Shown here in pieces: positions 57,088 through 62,701 of a DNA stretch of 62,701 bases. Each line of letters opens with the position of its first letter. Within the stretch, counting starts at the first letter, position 1. Both the position numbers and the translations under genes were made by a program. Origin of the DNA: Alphaproteobacteria bacterium (GTDB lineage: Bacteria; Pseudomonadota; Alphaproteobacteria; Elsterales; Elsteraceae); the NCBI GenBank assembly GCA_013298565.1, contig JAAFIC010000008.1, positions 1 through 62,701 on the forward strand. Direction: 5' to 3'. The notes below the pieces were generated by a model. That model was not told where the DNA came from and ran no database searches. It saw only the letters and a list, made by a program, of their open reading frames with translations.

Positions 57088-59787
57088 CTATAAGTTATCC
57101 TTATTAAAACTCACCGCGAGGGCCGCTTGTGCTGCCGCCAACCGTGCAATCGGAACGCGGTAGGGTGAGCAGGAGACATAATTCAGCCCTACCTTTTGGC
57201 AGAAGGCGATAGAGGCCGGATCGCCGCCATGTTCGCCGCAGATGCCAAGCTTCAAATCGGGACGGGTTTTGCGCCCGCGTTCGGCGGCGATCTGCACCAA
57301 CTCGCCCACCCCCTCTTGATCGAGCGACACGAACGGGTCTTCCTCCAAAATCCCCTGGCGCAGGTAGGATTGCAGAAAGCTGCCCGCATCGTCGCGCGAT
57401 AAGCCGAAGGTGGTTTGCGTGAGATCGTTGGTACCGAAGCTGAAGAATTCCGCCGACTCGGCAATCTTCCCGGCTTGCAAGGCGGCGCGCGGCAATTCGA
57501 TCATCGTGCCGACGAGATAGGCGAGCTTCACGCCCGACGCGGCGGAAACTTCGCCCGCCACGCGGTCGATCACCTGTTTCAGCAAATCGAGTTCCTTACG
57601 GGTCGCGACCAGGGGAATCATGATTTCCGGCTCAACCGTCGCGCCGCTGGCCTTTTCCACCTCGATCACGGCCTCGAAAACCGCCCGCGCCTGCATTTCG
57701 TAGATTTCGGGGTAGGTCACGCCCAAGCGGCACCCGCGATGCCCCAACATCGGGTTCGATTCGTGCAAGGCGGCACCCCGCGCTTTAACAAAAGCGAGAT
57801 CCTTCCCCGCCGCCGTCGCCACTTCCTGCATCTCCGCGTCTGTATGCGGCAAGAACTCGTGCAGGGGCGGATCGAGCAGGCGGATGGTAACGGGCAGGCC
57901 CGCCATAATGGTAAAAAGCTCGACGAAATCGCTGCGCTGCATCGGCAAAATCTTGGCGAGCGCGGCTCTGCGCCCGGCTTCATCATCGGCCATAATCATT
58001 TCGCGCACGGCAATGATCCGGTCGGCATCGAAGAACATATGCTCGGTGCGGCACAACCCAATGCCCTCCGCGCCAAATTCCCGCGCCGTGCGGGCATCCA
58101 GCGGGGTTTCGGCGTTGGTGCGAACCTTCATCGTGCGTTTCGCATCGGCCCACCCCATCAAGGTCGCAAAGCTGCCGGAAAGCTGCGGTTGCAGGGTTGG
58201 CACTTGCCCCACAAACACTTCGCCCGTGCTGCCATCAAGCGTGATGTAATCGCCGAGTTTAACGACAGTTCCCCGGAGCGAGAGCGTTCCGGCGACATAA
58301 TCAACGCGCACTTCCCCGGCCCCGGCAACGCAAGGGCGGCCCATACCGCGTGCCACCACTGCCGCGTGGCTGGTCATACCGCCGCGCGTTGTGAGAATGC
58401 CTTTCGCGGCGTGCATCCCGTGAATATCTTCAGGGCTGGTTTCAATGCGAACCAGAATGACGGCTTCGCCCTTGCTCGCCAAATCTTCCGCAGCATCTGC
58501 CGAAAACACCACGCGCCCACAGGCCGCCCCCGGCGAGGCAGGTAGGCCGCGTGTGAACAAATTGCGCGGCGCGTTGGGGTCCAAACGCGGATGCAGAAGC
58601 TGATCCAAGCTGCGCGGCTCGACGCGCTGAATAGCCTCTTCTTGCGTAATCAGCCCCTCGTTTGCCATATCGACGGCGATTTTGAGGGCGGCTTCCGCCG
58701 TGCGCTTGCCGCTGCGGGTTTGCAGCATGTAGAGCTTGCCCGACTGCACAGTGAACTCGATATCCTGCACATCGCGGAAATGCCGCTCCAGTTTATCGCG
58801 CACTGCTGCAAGCTCGGCGAACACCTGCGGCATGGATTCTTCCATTGCCGGAAACGTGGAATGATTGGCGAGCTTGCCCTGAACGGTAATCTGCTGCGGC
58901 GTGCGAATACCCGCCACAACATCTTCGCCCTGAGCGTTGATAAGATATTCGCCGTAAAAAATATTCTCGCCCGTGGACGGGTCGCGCGTGAAAGCAACGC
59001 CGGTGGCGCAATCCTGGCCCATATTGCCGAAAACCATCGCCTGAATATTCACAGCGGTGCCCCAGCTTTCGGGGATTTCGTGCAGGCGGCGATAGACAAT
59101 CGCGCGCTGGTTCATCCAGCTTGCGAACACTGCGCCAATCGCGCCCCAAAGCTGTTCGTGCGGGTCTTGCGGAAAATCGCGGCCAAGGGTGCGCTGCACT
59201 TCGGCCTTATAATCGGCAACGACTTCTTGCCAATCGTCTGCCGTAAGGTCGGTGTCGAGCGAATGGCCCTTTTCGTCCTTATGCCGATCCAGAATTTCCT
59301 CGAAATGGTGATGATCAATGTCGAGCACGACGTTGGAATACATCTGAATGAAGCGGCGGTAGCTGTCGTAGGCGAAACGCCCGTCACCAGAAAGCTTGGC
59401 GAGGCCCTCGACCGTGGCATCGTTCAGCCCGAGGTTAAGAACGGTATCCATCATCCCCGGCATCGAGGCGCGGGCGCCGGAGCGCACTGAGACGAGCAGC
59501 GGGTTCTTGGGGTCGCCAAAACTCTTGCCGACGATTTTTTCCACCGTCGCCAAGGCTTCGGCGGCTTGCGTTGTCAACTCGGGCGGATAGTGGCGGCCAT
59601 TGGCGTAATAATGGGTACACAGCTCGGTCGTGATCGTGAAGCCCGGCGGCACTGGCAAACCGAGATTGCTCATTTCGGCCAGGTTCGCGCCCTTGCCGCC
59701 GAGCAGATTCCGCATCCCAGAATTACCTTCCGAGCGCCCGTCGCCAAAGCCATAAACCCAACGATGCGTTACCGTCGCCTCAACCAT
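57088..59787 (-). CDS. ppdK: Pyruvate, phosphate dikinase
   Basis: The 899-aa enzyme interconverts pyruvate + ATP + Pi and PEP + AMP + PPi. The N-terminal ATP-grasp domain starts RNLLGGKGANLAEMSNLGLPVPPGFTITTE. The phosphohistidine is in TTRGGMTSHAAVVARGMGRPCVAG near residue 455. The PEP-binding TIM barrel has CRTEHMFF and the catalytic Cys in GICGEHGGDP near 830. Full length. It follows glyS by 50 bases, a common alphaproteobacterial arrangement. Confidence 0.96.
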   Translation of the reverse strand: MVEATVTHRWVYGFGDGRSEGNSGMRNLLGGKGANLAEMSNLGLPVPPGFTITTELCTHYYANGRHYPPELTTQAAEALATVEKIVGKSFGDPKNPLLVSVRSGARASMPGMMDTVLNLGLNDATVEGLAKLSGDGRFAYDSYRRFIQMYSNVVLDIDHHHFEEILDRHKDEKGHSLDTDLTADDWQEVVADYKAEVQRTLGRDFPQDPHEQLWGAIGAVFASWMNQRAIVYRRLHEIPESWGTAVNIQAMVFGNMGQDCATGVAFTRDPSTGENIFYGEYLINAQGEDVVAGIRTPQQITVQGKLANHSTFPAMEESMPQVFAELAAVRDKLERHFRDVQDIEFTVQSGKLYMLQTRSGKRTAEAALKIAVDMANEGLITQEEAIQRVEPRSLDQLLHPRLDPNAPRNLFTRGLPASPGAACGRVVFSADAAEDLASKGEAVILVRIETSPEDIHGMHAAKGILTTRGGMTSHAAVVARGMGRPCVAGAGEVRVDYVAGTLSLRGTVVKLGDYITLDGSTGEVFVGQVPTLQPQLSGSFATLMGWADAKRTMKVRTNAETPLDARTAREFGAEGIGLCRTEHMFFDADRIIAVREMIMADDEAGRRAALAKILPMQRSDFVELFTIMAGLPVTIRLLDPPLHEFLPHTDAEMQEVATAAGKDLAFVKARGAALHESNPMLGHRGCRLGVTYPEIYEMQARAVFEAVIEVEKASGATVEPEIMIPLVATRKELDLLKQVIDRVAGEVSAASGVKLAYLVGTMIELPRAALQAGKIAESAEFFSFGTNDLTQTTFGLSRDDAGSFLQSYLRQGILEEDPFVSLDQEGVGELVQIAAERGRKTRPDLKLGICGEHGGDPASIAFCQKVGLNYVSCSPYRVPIARLAAAQAALAVSFNKDNL

Positions 59788-59837
59788 CTCGTTCCCCTTA
59801 CCCCAATAAAAAGCGGACCCCGACGCGCGCGGTCGCT

Positions 59838-61991
59838 TTAGCCTTCAATCATCCCGAAATCGGCAATAGCCGCGCAGGTCTTCCGATACCGGGCCAACAG
59901 CGCCAACCGATTAGCGCGCAGGCCCCCGTCTTCCGCGTTCACTGTTACATGCGTAAAGAACGCATCAACGGGATCGCGCAGCGCGCCGAGGCGTTTCATC
60001 GCCTCCACGAACTGTTCCTCGGCCAGCAGTGTTTCCACGGCGGGCAATGCCGCTTCCAGCGCGTCGGCCAAGGCTTTTTCCTCTGCTTGGGCAAGCAGAG
60101 GGGTCGAGACGGTTTCCTGGGCGGGGCGACCGTCTTTCTTTTCTTCGATTTTCAGAATATTCGCGGCCCGGCGGAAGGCCGCCAGCATATCGGCCCCCAC
60201 GGGCGTCGCGATGAAATCGCTGAGTGCCGTCACGCGGGCGAGCAGGCGCACCACATCATCTTCGGTGCCGAGGGCAAACACGGCCTGGATAAGATCATGG
60301 CGCTGGCCTTGGTCGCGCAACGCAACTTTCAGCCTGTCAGCGAGGAACGCCAACAACGCATCGACCGTCGCAGCGGTATCTAGCTTTGCCACTTGCGCTC
60401 CGTAAAGCGATACCGCCGCTTCCAGCACCGGGCGCAGCGGCAGACGCAGGCCATTCTCGGTGATAATCCGCAGCACGCCCAACCCCGCGCGGCGCAGGGC
60501 GAACGGGTCTTTCGATCCGGTCGGCTTTTCGTCAATGGCAAAAAAACCTGCCAGCAGATCGAGCTTATCGGCGAGCGCTACGATGCGAGAGAGCGGCGCG
60601 GTCGGCACTCGGTCAGACGGGCCAAGCGGCGCGTAATGCTCGGCAATGGCTTGCGCCACCGCTTCGTCTTCCTGCTGATGGCGGGCGTAATAGCGCCCTA
60701 TCACGCCTTGCAGTTCGGGAAACTCGCCAACCATGCCGGTGGACAGATCGGCTTTGGCCAAGCGCGCCGCACGATCCGCCAACGCCGTATCCGCCCCGGT
60801 CTGCCCGGCCAGCGTTACCGCCAGTACCGCCAACCGCTCCACCCGCGCCGCGACGGTGCCGAGCTTGGCGTGGAAAACGCGGGCGGTGAGCTTTTCCGCC
60901 CAAACTTCCAGCTTTTGCTTGCGGTCCTGATCCCAAAAGAAGCGTGCGTCCGACAAGCGCGCCCGCAGCACGCGCTGATTGCCCGCGATAATCGCAGTGC
61001 CGCCATCGCGCGCCGCCATATTGGCGACGGTGATAAAGTACGGCGCAATCTTCGCGTCGCCCTCAGCCGCCTCTTGCGGGACCAGGGCGAAGTATTTCTG
61101 GTGCTCGCGCATCGAGGTGGTCAGCACTTCGGCGGGAACGGCCATAAAGGCATCATCAATACGCCCCAACAGCGGCACGGGCCATTCGACCAACCCGGCC
61201 ACTTCTTCCAGCAAACCGGCGTCGGGCTTCACGCGGCAGTTCACCGAGGCGGCGAGGCTTTCGGCTTCTGCGAGAATAAGGCGCTTGCGCTCCTCCCGGT
61301 CCAGCATCACGAAAGCCGCGCGCAGCTTGGCCTGATAGTCGGCAGCATCCGTGACGGCAATCGCGGCAGGAGCCAGGAAACGGTGCCCGTAGGTCGTGTT
61401 TCCGAACGGCAGATAGTTCAAATCGCCCGCCTCGCCCGCAGCGCGATAGCCGGGCTGCGCGCCGCCTTCGATATTGCAGCCAAGATGCAGACCGCCGGGC
61501 AGCGCTTGCCCGTCAAACAACGCCAGAATCGAGCGCAGCGGGCGCACCCAGGTTAGGCGCGTATCGCGCCAGCGCATTGATTTGGGCCATGTATAGCCAA
61601 GGATGAGCGCGCAAATCAGGTCCGGCAGCACATCGCGTGTTGGGCGGCCCTGGATATGCGAAACAGCGAACAGCACTGCGCCCTTATCGGTCGCGCGGGT
61701 CTCAAGCTGCTCGCGGCTAAGGCCGGTGGACTTAAGGAAACCCTGGATAGCGCCCGCTGGCGCATCGGCACGCGGGCCTTTGCGCTCTTCCGCGCGATCC
61801 GGCTGGGCCGTCGGCACGCCGGTGACGCTGAAGGCAACGCGGCGCGGCGTGACCCACACCGACAGGCTTTCCGGGGTCAGCCCCGCTTCGGTCAGCGATG
61901 CCGCTAAACGCTCGCGCAGCTCTTCTGCCGCCCGCGCCTGCATCCGCGCTGGGATTTCTTCGGAAAAGAGTTCGAGCAGCAAATCGGCCAT
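59838..61991 (-). CDS. glyS: Glycine-tRNA ligase beta subunit
   Basis: The 717-aa subunit pairs with GlyQ as a heterotetramer. It starts MADLLLELFSEEIPARMQARAAEELRERL, the GlyS signature, and includes GYTWPKSMRW, RWLRPLRSI-like TWVRPLRSILALFDGQ, and REHQKYFAL. The C-terminal anticodon-binding region runs to the end. The ATG at 61991 was chosen over a longer frame because of the conserved start. It lies 19 bases after glyQ. Confidence 0.95.
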   Translation of the reverse strand: MADLLLELFSEEIPARMQARAAEELRERLAASLTEAGLTPESLSVWVTPRRVAFSVTGVPTAQPDRAEERKGPRADAPAGAIQGFLKSTGLSREQLETRATDKGAVLFAVSHIQGRPTRDVLPDLICALILGYTWPKSMRWRDTRLTWVRPLRSILALFDGQALPGGLHLGCNIEGGAQPGYRAAGEAGDLNYLPFGNTTYGHRFLAPAAIAVTDAADYQAKLRAAFVMLDREERKRLILAEAESLAASVNCRVKPDAGLLEEVAGLVEWPVPLLGRIDDAFMAVPAEVLTTSMREHQKYFALVPQEAAEGDAKIAPYFITVANMAARDGGTAIIAGNQRVLRARLSDARFFWDQDRKQKLEVWAEKLTARVFHAKLGTVAARVERLAVLAVTLAGQTGADTALADRAARLAKADLSTGMVGEFPELQGVIGRYYARHQQEDEAVAQAIAEHYAPLGPSDRVPTAPLSRIVALADKLDLLAGFFAIDEKPTGSKDPFALRRAGLGVLRIITENGLRLPLRPVLEAAVSLYGAQVAKLDTAATVDALLAFLADRLKVALRDQGQRHDLIQAVFALGTEDDVVRLLARVTALSDFIATPVGADMLAAFRRAANILKIEEKKDGRPAQETVSTPLLAQAEEKALADALEAALPAVETLLAEEQFVEAMKRLGALRDPVDAFFTHVTVNAEDGGLRANRLALLARYRKTCAAIADFGMIEG

Positions 61992-62010
61992 AATCTGATC
62001 CTGACGAGAG

Positions 62011-62701
62011 TTACGCGCCGCGCCCGGCAAGCCAGCCTTCGCAACAGCCTTTGGACAGGGCGCGCACTCGGCCAATATAGGCGGCGCGTTCCGTCACCGA
62101 GATCACGCCGCGTGCATCGAGCAAGTTGAAAGTGTGGCTGGCCTTGATCGCCTGATCGTAAGCGGGCAGCGGCAAATTAAGGCCAAGCAGCTTCTGGCAT
62201 TCGGCTTCGGCTTCCGAAAAATGCCGGAACAGCACATCGGTATTGGCGTGCTCGAAATTATAAGCGCTGAACTGTTTTTCGTTCTCTAAGAACACGTCGC
62301 CATAGGTTTTGCGACCGGGGCCTTCAACGCCGTTCCAATCGAGATCATAGACGTTCTCGACGCCCTGCACATACATGGCGAGGCGTTCCAGCCCGTAGGT
62401 GAGTTCCGCACAGACGGGATTAGCCTCAATGCCGCCGACCTGCTGGAAATAGGTGAATTGAGTGACTTCCATGCCATCGCACCACACTTCCCAACCAAGG
62501 CCCCAGGCCCCCAGTGTCGGGCTTTCCCAATCGTCCTCAACGAAGCGAATGTCGTGATCGGCGGGGTCGATCCCCAGCGCCTTCAGGCTGTCCAAATACA
62601 GCGCTTGCGGGTCCAGCGGCGACGGCTTCAAGATCACTTGAAACTGATAATAATGCTGCAAACGGTTGGGGTTTTCGCCATAGCGCCCATCGGTAGGGCG
62701 G
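62011..62701 (-). CDS. glyQ: Glycine-tRNA ligase alpha subunit (5' end outside window)
   Basis: The visible 229 or so codons run off the right edge. At the edge the protein reads [20 protein letters not shown], the conserved N-terminal part of GlyQ, so about 50-60 residues are missing. Further motifs are [42 protein letters not shown] and [15 protein letters not shown], which bind glycine and ATP. The C-terminus ends near [10 protein letters not shown]. It leads the glyQ-glyS-ppdK run. Confidence 0.95.
   Translation of the reverse strand, partial: RPTDGRYGENPNRLQHYYQFQVILKPSPLDPQALYLDSLKALGIDPADHDIRFVEDDWESPTLGAWGLGWEVWCDGMEVTQFTYFQQVGGIEANPVCAELTYGLERLAMYVQGVENVYDLDWNGVEGPGRKTYGDVFLENEKQFSAYNFEHANTDVLFRHFSEAEAECQKLLGLNLPLPAYDQAIKASHTFNLLDARGVISVTERAAYIGRVRALSKGCCEGWLAGRGA

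Noticed and set aside
57415-58545. Open frame of about 376 codons antisense to ppdK
   Set aside because: ppdK is certain here; the antisense frame is a by-product of GC-biased codons.
60393-61556. Open frame of about 387 codons antisense to glyS
   Set aside because: It lies opposite a confident glyS with no ribosome site or domain of its own.
61992-62010. Possible glycine riboswitch linked to glyQS
   Set aside because: Only 19 bases separate glyQ and glyS, and the glyQ upstream region is outside the window.
1-62701. CRISPR arrays, insertion sequences, rRNA or a replication origin
   Set aside because: No regularly spaced direct repeats of 25-40 bases, no transposase, no rRNA signature strings and no DnaA-box cluster were seen on reading both strands.

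Overview
The window is GC-rich chromosomal DNA from an alphaproteobacterium, most likely a member of the Rhodospirillales. This rests on gene content: the sdhCDAB cluster, the coq7-dsbB pair, the Tim44-like/mltA pair beside secB, Hsp20 followed by a DUF1150 protein, a MucR regulator, an olsB-olsA pair, glyQ-glyS-ppdK, and tsaB-rimI. No species is claimed. The window opens inside a gene for a secreted protein and closes inside glyQ.

Layout, left to right. 1-2200: an operon of exported, cysteine-containing proteins of unknown function, including a tandem paralogue pair. 2300-5530: a small AT-richer accessory element with an unknown 293-aa gene, two small DNA-binding genes (one only 53 aa) and a P4-type tyrosine integrase, abutting tRNA-Leu(CAA). 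5600-23500: mostly core genes: dsbB, coq7, zapE, sdhBADC, pdxY, purD, a nucleotidyltransferase toxin pair, a DUF815 ATPase with a MATE exporter, upp, rpmB, a DHH phosphoesterase, mltA, a Tim44-like gene and a histidine phosphatase. 23500-25400: secB, followed by a PemK-type toxin-antitoxin pair lying between the secB 3' end and a second, degraded copy of that 3' end. 25400-33800: a frameshifted MASE1 histidine kinase, paiB, azlCD, hsp20/DUF1150, a second MazF-type pair, a gutted XRE antitoxin, nth, and an AT-rich Abi/HEPN-like gene. 33800-44600: a response regulator, the ribF-pyrF-accD-folC-hydrolase run, an alaX-GNAT-phzF operon and a MocR regulator. 44600-62701: fur-olsB-olsA-sdaA, mucR, tsaB-rimI, a VanX-like dipeptidase, a polysaccharide-deacetylase fold that has lost its metal ligands, an SCO1 copper chaperone, a peroxiredoxin with a coupled small regulator, a PAS histidine kinase, ppdK, glyS and glyQ.

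The most unusual structure is a dispersed intergenic element. Three copies of about 140-168 nt consist of consecutive hairpins ending in a 40-nt hairpin, and a lone 40-nt hairpin makes a fourth member. All four lie exactly between convergent gene pairs (coq7/zapE, MATE/upp, hydrolase/phzF, MocR/sdaA), usually overlapping stop codons. The stem sequences differ between members but pairing is kept. Convergent junctions next to genes that look acquired lack the element. It could be a bidirectional terminator or a REP-like mobile palindrome.

The accessory material is rich in toxin-antitoxin and defence-like genes: two MazF/PemK-type modules, one AbiEii-type nucleotidyltransferase pair, one degenerate antitoxin, one HEPN-motif Abi gene and one AT-rich gene with a TYGDLA motif. 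The secB duplication around one of these modules is the clearest trace of an insertion event.
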